A model generated the notes under the pieces. The model saw only the letters and a program-made list of their open reading frames with translations. It made no database searches and had not been told where the DNA came from. DNA of 64,000 nucleotides from contig CALVMR010000014.1 in the NCBI GenBank assembly GCA_944346885.1, positions 1 to 64,000 of the forward strand, given 5' to 3'. The translations under genes and the position numbers were made by a program. Below are positions 43,430 to 51,741 of the stretch, one piece after another. Each line of letters begins with the position of its first letter. Position 1 is the first letter of the stretch. This DNA is from an uncultured Clostridia bacterium (lineage in GTDB: Bacteria > Bacillota > Clostridia > Christensenellales > Borkfalkiaceae).

Positions 43430-44632
43430 ATGTCTCTTACCCGCATCGAAGAATTGATCCTGCTGGGAAACGTTTGCCAAGACGAGGCGATCCGCGCCTT
43501 TGCGGAGGCGGTGGAAAACGAAAAACCCGAAGACTATGTTCGCGCGTACGGGCTGCTGCTCGGCCGCGACGCCGAGCACGCCTTTGCGGCGTACCTTGCC
43601 GACAAGATCCTTTACGACGACAACCTCTTTGCCCGCCGCGCGCACGCGGGCACGCTGACCGACCCCATCCGCGAAGCATACCGCCGCGACCTCTCCGTTT
43701 TGCAATCGCTGGCGCGGCGCGCCGATAAACCCTTTGAACAACTCGAAGAGGAATGCGACGGGCTGCCTGCTTTCCGCAGCGGGGAGGACGCGCCGCTGTT
43801 CGGCGCCAACTGGGCGTCGGAGGCGACCTTGCAGAGGCTGGAAGAGTTTTACCGAAAAAACGGCTACGGCATGTACATCAAAAACAAAGCCTTTACCCTC
43901 AGCAGCGGCGCCCTGCGCCCCGTGCGCAATACGTCTTCCGTCACCCTCGCCGACCTGAAAGACTATGAAGACGAAAAACGCGCCGTCGAAAACAACGTCG
44001 TCAATTTCATCAAGGGGCTGCCCTACTCCGATATGCTCTTATACGGAGACAAGGGCACGGGCAAATCCTCCACCGTGCACGCCGTGCTCAACAAATATGC
44101 GCCGCAGGGGCTGCGCGCCGTTGAGCTGCAAAAAGATCAGCTTGCCGCGATCAACGCCGTAAAGGAGCTGCTCTCCTCGCTTCCCTTCCATTTTTTACTG
44201 TTCATCGACGACCTCTCCTTGGAAGAACAGGATGAAAAAGTGACTTCGCTCAAAGCGAGTTTGGAAGGGAGCATAAACGAAAAGAGCGCGAACGTGATGA
44301 TCGTGGCGACCTCCAACCGCCGCCATATCGTAAAAGAAAATTTTTCGGACCGAGACAACAGCGTGCACGCCGCCGACACCATGGAAGAGCAGCTTTCGCT
44401 CTCCGACCGCTTCGGACTGACCGTCCGCTTCTCCTCGACGGGAAAGCGCGAATACCTCTCCATCGTAACGCAGCTCGCCCGCGATATGCAGCTTTCGATC
44501 GGGGAAGACGAACTGTGCGCCCTCGCCGAACGCTGGGCGATCGTAAAGGGCGGCCGCTCCCCCCGACGCGCAAAGCAGTTTGCCGATTTTGTGTACGCCT
44601 GCCTCGCCGAACACCGCCCCATCGAAATTTGA
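43430..44632 (+). CDS. DUF815 family AAA+ ATPase
   Basis: Protein of 400 residues. The AAA+ part (about 180-400) has Walker A YGDKGTGKSS, Walker B LLFIDDLSLEEQ and sensor-like SNRRHIVKE; the C-terminal lid is present. The N-terminal 170 residues are helical and without known domain. The family is widespread in bacteria but its function is undefined. AGAGGAAG supports the ATG at 43430. Monocistronic, with its own promoter and terminator, on the opposite strand to its neighbours. Confidence 0.88.
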   Translation: MSLTRIEELILLGNVCQDEAIRAFAEAVENEKPEDYVRAYGLLLGRDAEHAFAAYLADKILYDDNLFARRAHAGTLTDPIREAYRRDLSVLQSLARRADKPFEQLEEECDGLPAFRSGEDAPLFGANWASEATLQRLEEFYRKNGYGMYIKNKAFTLSSGALRPVRNTSSVTLADLKDYEDEKRAVENNVVNFIKGLPYSDMLLYGDKGTGKSSTVHAVLNKYAPQGLRAVELQKDQLAAINAVKELLSSLPFHFLLFIDDLSLEEQDEKVTSLKASLEGSINEKSANVMIVATSNRRHIVKENFSDRDNSVHAADTMEEQLSLSDRFGLTVRFSSTGKREYLSIVTQLARDMQLSIGEDELCALAERWAIVKGGRSPRRAKQFADFVYACLAEHRPIEI

Positions 44633-44650
44633 CTGTTCCGCCATCGTTTG

Positions 44651-44693
44651 GCAAAAAAGCCGTGCGCCCGGTTTGGGCACACGGCTTTTTTGC
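44651..44693. terminator. Bidirectional terminator between DUF815 and murC
   Basis: GCCGTG-GCCC and GGGC-CACGGC arms with one mismatch, flanked by six A and six T, between convergent genes. Confidence 0.85.
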
Positions 44694-44711
44694 GGAAAAA
44701 ACGGACTTTCC

Positions 44712-46046
44712 TCATTTTTTTTGCGCGCGCAGCATCTGCTTTGCCGCATAGTAGATATCCCCCGCACCGAGGATAAGCGCCAGATCCCCCTGCCGCAGCG
44801 AACAGCGCAGATAGATCTCCATCTCCCGCACCCGCTCCGCGTAAAGCGCGTTCGGAAGGCTCTCCGCCAGCGTGAGCGCGCTGCCCGCCGCATCGAAGTA
44901 TTCTCTTGCGGGATAGGTTTTGTAGATCATCAAATTTTCGACGGAGGACAAAACGGAAACGAAGGAGGAGAACAGCAGCCGCGTGCGCGAATACGTATGC
45001 GGCTGAAACACCGCGAACAGCCGCCCGCCGCACAGTTCGCGCGCGGCGGAGAGCGCCGCCGCGATCTCGCGGGGATGATGGGCGTAATCGGCGATCACCG
45101 CCGCGCCGTTGAGCGTGCCCAGCTTTTCAAAACGGCGCGCGATCCCGCGGAAGGCGCGCAGCCCCTCTGCGGCAAAGGCGAGAGGATACCCGTAATAGGC
45201 GGCGACCGCCGCGGCGGCAAGCGCGTTGTATACGTTGTGCCTGCCGTACACGTTCAGCGCCGCGCGCACGGGCGGCGCATCGCACACGCGCAGCGAAAAG
45301 GAATAGCGCCCTCCCGCCGAACGCAGATTTTCCGCCGTAACGTCCGCATCCCCCGCAACGGCGAACGTGAGCGCGGCAGGTATGCGCGCCGCGATCCGAT
45401 CTTCCGCGCAGACGATCGCCGCCTTTGCCGACCGTGCAAACCGCTCGTAGGCGGCAAGCAGCTGCTCCTCCCCGCCGTAACTTTCCAAATGATCCGCATC
45501 CGTATTCAGCAGGACGGCGACCTCCGGACGCAGCTTCAAAAAATTTGCCTTATATTCGCACGCTTCGGTGACAAAAAACTTTTTCCCCGCGTCGTAAAAA
45601 TTTCCGTAATCGAGATCCAGCCCGCCGATGTGTGCCGAACAGCTTCCCGCACAGGCGTTGAGCACATGCGCGCACATCGCCGTTGCCGTGGTTTTCCCGT
45701 GGCAGCCCGCCACGCAGACGACGTGCCCGTAATCCTCCGCAAGCAGCGCCAAAAGCTCCGCCCGCCCGAAAACGCGCAGCCCGTGCGCCCGCGCGGCAGC
45801 CAGCTCCGCATTGTTCTCCGACACGGCAGACGAAACGACGACCGCTTCCGCCCCCGCAACGTTGGCGGCGGCGTGCCCGTATGCCACGCGGACGCCCGCC
45901 CGTTCCAGCCGCGCCGTGTATTCGTTCGGCGCAAGATCGCTGCCCGTAACGGTATATCCGCGCCCTGCCAAACAAAAAGCGAGCGCGCTCATGCTGACGC
46001 CGCCGATGCCGATAAAATGGATTTTTTGCCCCGGAAGTGCTTTCAC
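44712..46046 (-). CDS. murC: UDP-N-acetylmuramate-L-alanine ligase
   Basis: ATP-dependent ligase of 444 residues adding L-Ala to UDP-MurNAc. Rossmann start HFIGIGGVSMSALA, ATP loop AGCHGKTTATAM (about 113-124), LNTDADHLESYG and DYAHHPREI are visible. The only credible start is GTG at 46046; it has no Shine-Dalgarno sequence and lies six bases from a TATAAA that could be a -10, so leaderless translation is possible. It lies outside the dcw cluster proper, next to spoVG and close to ftsZ. Confidence 0.95.
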   Translation of the reverse strand: MKALPGQKIHFIGIGGVSMSALAFCLAGRGYTVTGSDLAPNEYTARLERAGVRVAYGHAAANVAGAEAVVVSSAVSENNAELAAARAHGLRVFGRAELLALLAEDYGHVVCVAGCHGKTTATAMCAHVLNACAGSCSAHIGGLDLDYGNFYDAGKKFFVTEACEYKANFLKLRPEVAVLLNTDADHLESYGGEEQLLAAYERFARSAKAAIVCAEDRIAARIPAALTFAVAGDADVTAENLRSAGGRYSFSLRVCDAPPVRAALNVYGRHNVYNALAAAAVAAYYGYPLAFAAEGLRAFRGIARRFEKLGTLNGAAVIADYAHHPREIAAALSAARELCGGRLFAVFQPHTYSRTRLLFSSFVSVLSSVENLMIYKTYPAREYFDAAGSALTLAESLPNALYAERVREMEIYLRCSLRQGDLALILGAGDIYYAAKQMLRAQKK

Positions 46047-46118
46047 GGGCTATTTATATGCCCGAAAAATCCCTTTTTTGACAAAAAATGCAAATTTTTT
46101 AGGATTTTCTCAAAAAAT

Positions 46119-46145
46119 TTGGCAAACTCTCTTGAAAATTGCCAA
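46119..46145. promoter_or_regulatory. Inverted repeat over the spoVG -35 (candidate operator)
   Basis: TTGGCAA (46119-46125) and TTGCCAA (46139-46145), 7-bp arms with centres 20 bp apart, bracketing the -35 hexamer. The regulator is unknown. Confidence 0.45.
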
Positions 46146-46160
46146 GACTTATAGTAGAAT
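46132..46160 (+). promoter_or_regulatory. spoVG promoter
   Basis: TTGAAA (46132-46137), 17-bp spacer, TAGAAT (46155-46160). Confidence 0.7.
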
Positions 46161-46204
46161 ATAGTTGCGAATGAGCGTAATACATATAAGGAGGTCAAAG
46201 CGAT

Positions 46205-46474
46205 ATGAAAATTTCAGACGTGCGAATCAGGTTCGTTAAAAAAGACGACAGCAAGTTGAAAGCGGTTGCTTCCGTCACGCTCGACGATTGTTTCGTTGTG
46301 CATGACATCAAAGTGATCGAAGGTTCCGACGGACCTTTCATTGCGATGCCCAGCCGCAAAACCAACGACGGCGAATTCAAAGACATTGCCCACCCCTTAA
46401 ACTCCGAGACCCGCGAAGAGCTGCGTGCCGCGATCATTGCAGCTTATGACGAAGAGTTGGCAAAAGCTGATTGA
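46205..46474 (+). CDS. spoVG: SpoVG nucleic acid-binding regulator
   Basis: An 89-residue Spo[12 protein letters not shown], then [15 protein letters not shown] and [22 protein letters not shown] are strongly conserved. It binds DNA and RNA and influences division, septation and, in some species, virulence; it occurs in non-sporulating Bacillota too, so it does not prove sporulation. AAGGAGG is well placed upstream. Confidence 0.97.
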   Translation: MKISDVRIRFVKKDDSKLKAVASVTLDDCFVVHDIKVIEGSDGPFIAMPSRKTNDGEFKDIAHPLNSETREELRAAIIAAYDEELAKAD

Positions 46475-46578
46475 CTTTCTTAGTTCACGACTTACTTTTT
46501 TTCACGCTGCTTTTTGTTTTCCCGCTGTAAACTTTCCTTTGCACTTCGGATCATTCGTAAACTATTCTCTTTCGGAGA

Positions 46579-46616
46579 ATGAAAAGAGAGGACCTGCTTC
46601 GGCCCTCTCTTTTTTA
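46579..46616. terminator. Bidirectional terminator between spoVG and ftsZ
   Basis: AAAAGAGAGG and CCTCTCTTTT-type arms with a T-run on plus and a shorter one on minus, between convergent genes. Confidence 0.8.
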
Positions 46617-46651
46617 TACGGAATTTTATCTTTTTTTTGCAATAGCGCCCG

Positions 46652-48037
46652 TTATTTGCGCTTGAACAGGCGCTGCACGAAGGTAGGCAGCTCCTTTTCC
46701 GCGGCGTCTTCCTGCCGGTTCGGCTGCGCGGGCCGCGCGTACGGCTGTTCGGGACGCGGCGCATACTGCGGCTGCTCCGCACGCGGCGCGTACTGCGGCG
46801 ACTGTTCGGGGCGCGGCGCGTACTGCGGCTGTTCCGCCTGCGGCTGCACGTACTGCGCCTGCCTGCGCTCGAACTGCTGTTGCTGGTAGGGCTGCGTATA
46901 GACGGACGGCTGCTGCGCGTTCATCGTGTTGTTGATGGGCGTGCGGATGTACGAAGGCGCGGAAGGCTGGCGGGGCGCCTGCGGCTCCGCCTGTGCGGCA
47001 GCCGATTCGGGCAGCCCCCTGTTCACGAAGAAGTTGCGGCTGGCAACGTTGCGCTCGTCCTTCGGGTCATACATGCTTTCCACGATCGGGAACCCCGTTG
47101 CGATGACGGTCACTTCCACTTCGTCGTTGATGTTACTGTCGATGCAGGCGCCGAAGATGATGTTGGCAGAATAGTCTACCACGCTCTGCACGAGCGTAGC
47201 CGCCGTCTGCACTTCGTCCATGGTAAGGTCGTTGCCGCCAACGATGTTGAGGATAACGCCCTTTGCGCCCTCGATGGTCGTGGTGAGCAGCGGGCAGTTG
47301 ACGGCAAGGCGCACCGCCTCTACGATCCTGTTTTCACCCTTCGCCACGCCGACGCCCATGTGCGCCAACCCTTGGTCTTTCAGAATGGTGCGCACGTCGG
47401 CGAAGTCAAGATTGATCAGCGCGGGGTTGACGATCAGGTCGGCAATGCCGCGGATGCCCTGCTTCAAGATCTCGTCAGCAACGCGCAGCGCCTCCACGAT
47501 GGGCGTGTTTTTGGGCACGACGCAGTTGATCTTGTCGTTGGGGATGATGATGAGCGTATCGACGTACTTGCGCAGGTTTTCCAACCCCTTTACGGTGTTG
47601 TCCATGCGCTTTTTGCCTTCAAAATTGAACGGCTCGGTCACGACGGCGATCGTAAGGATCTTCAAATCGCGGGCGATCTTGGCGATCACGGGCGCCGCCC
47701 CCGTGCCGGTGCCGCCGCCCATGCCTGCCGTAATGAACAAGAGGTCCGTGTCCTTGACCGCTTCGGTAAGGGCGTCTTTGCTCTCCTCGGCAGCCGCCCT
47801 GCCGACCTCCGGCTCGGCGCCTGCGCCGAGCCCCTTTGTGAGCGCGGTGCCGATCTGGATCTTGCTCTCCGCTTTGGAAAGGAGCAGAATCTGTTTATCG
47901 GTGTTGACGGCAACATAGCTTGCGCTGCGGATCCCCGCCTCGATCATGCGGTTGACGGCGTTGCAGCCCGCGCCGCCCACGCCGATCACTTTGATGCGCG
48001 CCACTCCGGAAAGGTTGTCCAAGGTATTGTTGTACAT
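46652..48037 (-). CDS. ftsZ: Cell division GTPase FtsZ
   Basis: Tubulin-like GTPase of 461 residues: GVGGAGCNAVNRM (20-32), G-box GGGTGTGAAP (about 107-116), and T7 loop region NLDFADV. The C-terminal linker (about 330-445) carries imperfect QYAPRPEQ repeats, and the end LPTFVQRLFKRK is the conserved peptide that binds FtsA and other tethers. It is longer than most FtsZ (350-400) because of the linker. It lies eight bases after ftsA, same operon. Confidence 0.98.
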   Translation of the reverse strand: MYNNTLDNLSGVARIKVIGVGGAGCNAVNRMIEAGIRSASYVAVNTDKQILLLSKAESKIQIGTALTKGLGAGAEPEVGRAAAEESKDALTEAVKDTDLLFITAGMGGGTGTGAAPVIAKIARDLKILTIAVVTEPFNFEGKKRMDNTVKGLENLRKYVDTLIIIPNDKINCVVPKNTPIVEALRVADEILKQGIRGIADLIVNPALINLDFADVRTILKDQGLAHMGVGVAKGENRIVEAVRLAVNCPLLTTTIEGAKGVILNIVGGNDLTMDEVQTAATLVQSVVDYSANIIFGACIDSNINDEVEVTVIATGFPIVESMYDPKDERNVASRNFFVNRGLPESAAAQAEPQAPRQPSAPSYIRTPINNTMNAQQPSVYTQPYQQQQFERRQAQYVQPQAEQPQYAPRPEQSPQYAPRAEQPQYAPRPEQPYARPAQPNRQEDAAEKELPTFVQRLFKRK

Positions 48038-48045
48038 GATAAAAA

Positions 48046-49215
48046 TTATCCTCCGATCGTTTTAAAAAATTTATGGAAAAAACTGTTTTCACGTTTTACG
48101 CGAAGCGCCATATCCAGCAAACTCAGCAGCGAACTCTGCGCCGCCTTGTTGTAGTAAGGCAGATTCGGCGCCACGATCTCCACCACTTTGTTCAGCCGCG
48201 CGGAAAGATGTTCGCGCGCGCCGCGGATCCCCGTGATGCCGCCGCCCGTCAGCAAAACGGGCTTGTAATCGATGCTGCGGTCTCCGTACAGTTCCAAACA
48301 CTTGTTGATGACCTCGCAGATAAGGTCCAACCCGCCCTTGATGCGCTCTTTGAGCTCCTGCACGGGGAAGGTGTACAGGCTGTCTTTATCGATGTATTCG
48401 ATAACGGAATCGCCCGCGTCTTTGCTGGATAGGTTCACTTTTGCCATCATCGCTTCCAGCACGCGGAATGGGATCCCGTCCTCTCCTTCGCCGTACACCT
48501 GCGCGGCAACGTGCCCGCCGCCCGCCGAACAGGCGCTTTGGTACACGATGCCGTTGCCGCAGACCACCGAAAAGGTCATAGACATGTATCCGATATCCAG
48601 CAAGATCGCGTTTTCATCCCGCTTTTCGGACGGGATGAGGTAGAGTGCCTCCGCCAAAGAGAGCGGCAAAAACACCGTTTTGCGGATGCCGTATTCCGAG
48701 AGCATGTTGCGGAAGATCTCCAAAAAACCGTGCTCGTCGGCAAGAAAATAGCTCAAATACCCTTCCAACGAATCGCTGATCATGCCGACGGGGTCGATGC
48801 TTCGGCGGTTGTCGGACGTCGTGTAATAGACCGCCGCCTGCCGTATGAGCGAATAGCCCTGCGGCACCTCCGTCAGCCCCTGCTCGTACAGTGCGCTTAG
48901 ATCGGCGTTGGTCACTTTGCGCTTGCTTTGAAAACTGATGGTATAGCGCCGCGTAACGACCTTGCAAAACTCGCCGGGGACCCCTACATAGAGCTCTTTT
49001 ACCGTATCGCCGCAGCTGCGCTCCGCCTCGGCGATGGATTTGCAGACGGCGCGTTGCAGATCCTTTGCGTCGAAAAAGCATGCGTCGGCAAAACCCTCGT
49101 ACTTTTCGGTATGAACGCCTTTAAAAACGAACGTGTTGTTGACGCCGCGCTCCCCTATGAGGACCGTAACGGCGGAAGAACCAACGTCCAAAACGGCTAC
49201 GCTTTTGCGATTCAT
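48046..49215 (-). CDS. ftsA: FtsA-like division actin homologue
   Basis: Protein of 389 residues of the FtsA/actin fold: phosphate 1 AVLDVGSSAVTVLIG, SHS2 domain (about 80-160), phosphate 2 ILLDIGYMSMTFSVV, adenosine motif LLTGGGITGIRG. The C-terminus (SFFHKFFKTIGG) is an amphipathic membrane helix. ATG at 49215 follows GGAG; a 13-residue extension upstream is unlikely. It tethers FtsZ to the membrane. A perfect consensus promoter drives ftsA-ftsZ. Confidence 0.95.
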   Translation of the reverse strand: MNRKSVAVLDVGSSAVTVLIGERGVNNTFVFKGVHTEKYEGFADACFFDAKDLQRAVCKSIAEAERSCGDTVKELYVGVPGEFCKVVTRRYTISFQSKRKVTNADLSALYEQGLTEVPQGYSLIRQAAVYYTTSDNRRSIDPVGMISDSLEGYLSYFLADEHGFLEIFRNMLSEYGIRKTVFLPLSLAEALYLIPSEKRDENAILLDIGYMSMTFSVVCGNGIVYQSACSAGGGHVAAQVYGEGEDGIPFRVLEAMMAKVNLSSKDAGDSVIEYIDKDSLYTFPVQELKERIKGGLDLICEVINKCLELYGDRSIDYKPVLLTGGGITGIRGAREHLSARLNKVVEIVAPNLPYYNKAAQSSLLSLLDMALRVKRENSFFHKFFKTIGG

Positions 49216-49274
49216 GGCTGCTTCTCCGATCTTCCTTCGCACATACGCTTGCACTTGCGAGCGATACTAACACT

Positions 49275-49303
49275 ATTATAAAAGAATCTGCCCGTTTTGT
49301 CAA
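49275..49303 (-). promoter_or_regulatory. Consensus promoter of ftsA-ftsZ
   Basis: TTGACA (49298-49303), 17-bp spacer, TATAAT (49275-49280) on minus: perfect sigma-A hexamers. Confidence 0.9.
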
Positions 49304-49323
49304 TAAAATCGCATATAAAAAAA

Positions 49324-49353
49324 CGTTCCCCGAACGGAAAAATCCGAGGAACG
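49324..49353 (-). terminator. Terminator between ftsQ and ftsA
   Basis: CGTTCC/GGAACG outer and CGGA/TCCG inner pairs, then an 8-T run on minus. It separates ftsA-ftsZ from the upstream dcw transcript. Confidence 0.8.
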
Positions 49354-49375
49354 CATTCATCGGCGGCGCGCTTCC

Positions 49376-50203
49376 CTACGCCCCCTGTTCGGAAGAGGAA
49401 ACAACGTCTGCGGAATAGTTTGCAACGTCATCGCCCGCCCACATATGGATACACCCGTGCGTACGCTCCGCGTCCGTCAAGAGGCGCATTTCCGCACCCG
49501 AAAGCGCCGTATCTTCCCCCGTATAGGCGCGCATGGCAATGGCGACTCTGTCTTTCGTATCCGTAAGGCTGCCGTGGATGCGCACAAGCACCCCCTCCGC
49601 CATGCGGATATCCATGTTTTCCGAATCGCGGTCGTATGTGACGGATACAACATTGCCGCGCGGATCGCCGAGCACCTCCTCCATCGCCTCGTACGCGGCG
49701 CACACGGCGGCGTATGCCGCCGCGTCCTCGGCGGCCACGGTAAGCGTTTCGCCCTCCTTGGCTTCGGCAAAAGAAATGCCGTACACGGCTATGTTGCTGC
49801 CGCCCGTATTGTTGGCGGCGCTGTCCTTTACGGCAAGCACCGTACCGTCTTTATCGACCGCGTAATACCTGCCGCCGAGCACAAAGGAAAACCTTTCCAG
49901 CTTTTCCCGCACGCGCAGGCGGATCACGTTGGGAAAAGATTTGGAAAAGTTTTCCATCACAAAATAGCCTTCTCCCTCCTCGGCAACGATCGCCGCGGCG
50001 TCCTCCTCGGTAAAAAAGAGATAACTCTTTCCTCCGTACTCCTTTTCCAGCCTCTTCTGCACGGCAAGCGCTTCGCTTTGCATGCTACCCACTTCAAAGG
50101 TCACGTCAAATCGGGCGATGGAGCACACGCAGTTGAGCGTAACGGCAAACACGATCAGAAACAAAACTGCCGCATAGAGAATGATGAGTTTTTTGGTTCG
50201 CAT
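49376..50203 (-). CDS. ftsQ: FtsQ/DivIB-like division protein
   Basis: Bitopic protein of 275 residues: transmembrane helix at 7-28, POTRA domain (about 32-105: FDVTFEVGSMQSEAL, FPNVIRLRVREKLERF), then a beta domain with RYYAVDKDGTVLAV, typical of FtsQ/DivIB where the membrane-distal region contacts FtsL and DivIC. The remainder is divergent. Assignment rests on the POTRA features and position between murA and ftsA. Confidence 0.85.
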   Translation of the reverse strand: MRTKKLIILYAAVLFLIVFAVTLNCVCSIARFDVTFEVGSMQSEALAVQKRLEKEYGGKSYLFFTEEDAAAIVAEEGEGYFVMENFSKSFPNVIRLRVREKLERFSFVLGGRYYAVDKDGTVLAVKDSAANNTGGSNIAVYGISFAEAKEGETLTVAAEDAAAYAAVCAAYEAMEEVLGDPRGNVVSVTYDRDSENMDIRMAEGVLVRIHGSLTDTKDRVAIAMRAYTGEDTALSGAEMRLLTDAERTHGCIHMWAGDDVANYSADVVSSSEQGA

Positions 50204-50232
50204 GCAACTTCCTCTTTTGTACGGTTTGCGCC

Positions 50233-51489
50233 CTACACGCGGACGCGGCGGATGCGCGCGCCGAGCGCGCGCAGTTTGTATTCGAACGAAGAATATCCCC
50301 TGTCGGTAAAGCGGAGGTCGGTCACGGAGGAGAGCCCCTCCGCCGAGATCGCCGCAAGCGTAAGCGCCGCCCCGCCGCGCAGGTCGGAAGCGAACACGTC
50401 CGCCCCGTGCAGCCGCGGCACGCCGCGCACGAGCGCGCTCCTGCCGCGCACCGTGATATCCGCCCCCATGCGGATCAGTTCGGGCACATGTTTAAAGCGC
50501 GTTTCGAATAAGTTTTCCACGATGACCGTGGCGCCTTCGCAGACGCAGGCAAGCGCCGTCATCTGCGCCTGCAAATCGGTAGGAAACCCCGGATACGGCG
50601 ATGTTTCCACGATCTTCGGCGAAAGCCGTTTGCCGCTGCATTCTATGTATATTTTATCATCTTCGGACCGTATTTTGCAACTGATTTCGCGCAATTTATG
50701 CACGAGCGACGCAATATTTACCGCGTCGGCGTTTTTTAAGGCGACGCTGCCGCCGCACATGGCGCAGGCGATGAGAAACGTGCCCGCTTCGATACGGTCG
50801 GAGATGGGCGTGTATTCGACGCCGTGCAGTGTTTTTACCCCCTCCGCCACAATGACCGCGCTGCCCGCGCCGGAGATCCTGCCGCCCATCCGGTTGATAA
50901 AATTTTGCAGATCGACGATCTCCGGCTCCTTTGCCGCGTTGCGGATGACCGTCGTCCCTTCCGCAACGGCGGCGGCGAGCAAAAGGTTTTCCGTTGCGCC
51001 GACGCTTGGAAAATCGAGCAGCACTTCCGCCCCGCGCAGCCGCTCGCACGAGCATTCTATGTATCCGCCGCTCTCGGTGATGCGCACGCCCAGCCGACGC
51101 AGCCCGTTCAAATGCAGGTCGATGGGGCGAAGCCCGATGTCACACCCGCCCGGATAGGCGATGCGCGCTTTCCCGAACCGTGAAACGACCGAACCGAGCA
51201 GAAAAACGGAGGAGCGCAGCTCCTTTGCCAGCGCCGCGGGGATCTCGTGGTTGGCGGCGTCGGCGCCGTCGATGCACAGCGCGTCTTCTTCGAACTTCGT
51301 TTTGCAGCCCAGCTCGCCGAGGATGCCGACCATGTTCAAAACATCCGAAATGCGCGGGCAGCTGCGGATGACGACCCGCCCCTCCGTGAGCACGGCGGCG
51401 GCAAGCAGAGGCAAAACGGCGTTTTTTGCGGATTGGATCTCCACTTCGCCGCACAGCCGCCTGCCGCCCTCTATGATATATTTATCCAT
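50233..51489 (-). CDS. murA: UDP-N-acetylglucosamine 1-carboxyvinyltransferase
   Basis: First committed enzyme of peptidoglycan synthesis, 418 residues. Lys22-Asn23 in SAKNAVLP, active-site Cys in PGGCDIGLRPIDLHL (fosfomycin target, about 117), and C-terminal DLRGGAALTLAA. ATG at 51489 follows AAAGGAGG; the longer frame upstream is a GC-rich intergenic artefact. It is separated from ftsW by tandem terminators, implying an unseen promoter in the 252-bp gap. Confidence 0.97.
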   Translation of the reverse strand: MDKYIIEGGRRLCGEVEIQSAKNAVLPLLAAAVLTEGRVVIRSCPRISDVLNMVGILGELGCKTKFEEDALCIDGADAANHEIPAALAKELRSSVFLLGSVVSRFGKARIAYPGGCDIGLRPIDLHLNGLRRLGVRITESGGYIECSCERLRGAEVLLDFPSVGATENLLLAAAVAEGTTVIRNAAKEPEIVDLQNFINRMGGRISGAGSAVIVAEGVKTLHGVEYTPISDRIEAGTFLIACAMCGGSVALKNADAVNIASLVHKLREISCKIRSEDDKIYIECSGKRLSPKIVETSPYPGFPTDLQAQMTALACVCEGATVIVENLFETRFKHVPELIRMGADITVRGRSALVRGVPRLHGADVFASDLRGGAALTLAAISAEGLSSVTDLRFTDRGYSSFEYKLRALGARIRRVRV

Positions 51490-51672
51490 CTTTCCTCCTT
51501 TTTGCAACGGCAAGGCGGGCGCGCCGTCCTTGCAGACGCCCGCGCCCTGCCGCCTTTTCCTGCCGCCCTTCCCCCTGTGACCATAATACGGCGTGCGAAC
51601 AAAAAAGGTGACGCCCGCCCGCGCAGAACGCGCCCGCTTCGGCGGGCGCAAAAAACGGCGCACAAAAAACAG

Positions 51673-51717
51673 CCCGCCGAAGCGGGTGCAAAAAAAACGG
51701 CGCACATCCGTGCGCCG
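51673..51717 (-). terminator. Tandem terminators after ftsW
   Basis: Hairpin CGGCGCAC/GTGCGCCG (51698-51717) with an 8-T run, then CCCGC/GCGGG (51673-51686) with a 6-T run on minus. A third GC hairpin lies at 51630-51649 without a T-run. The remaining gap to murA is GC-rich and shows nothing else. Confidence 0.75.
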
Positions 51718-51741
51718 CACTGCGGCAAAACCGATAAACGC

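Noticed and set aside
51490..51741. N-terminal extension of murA into the ftsW-murA gap
   Set aside because: Arginine-rich translation of terminator hairpins; a strong ribosome site marks the shorter start.
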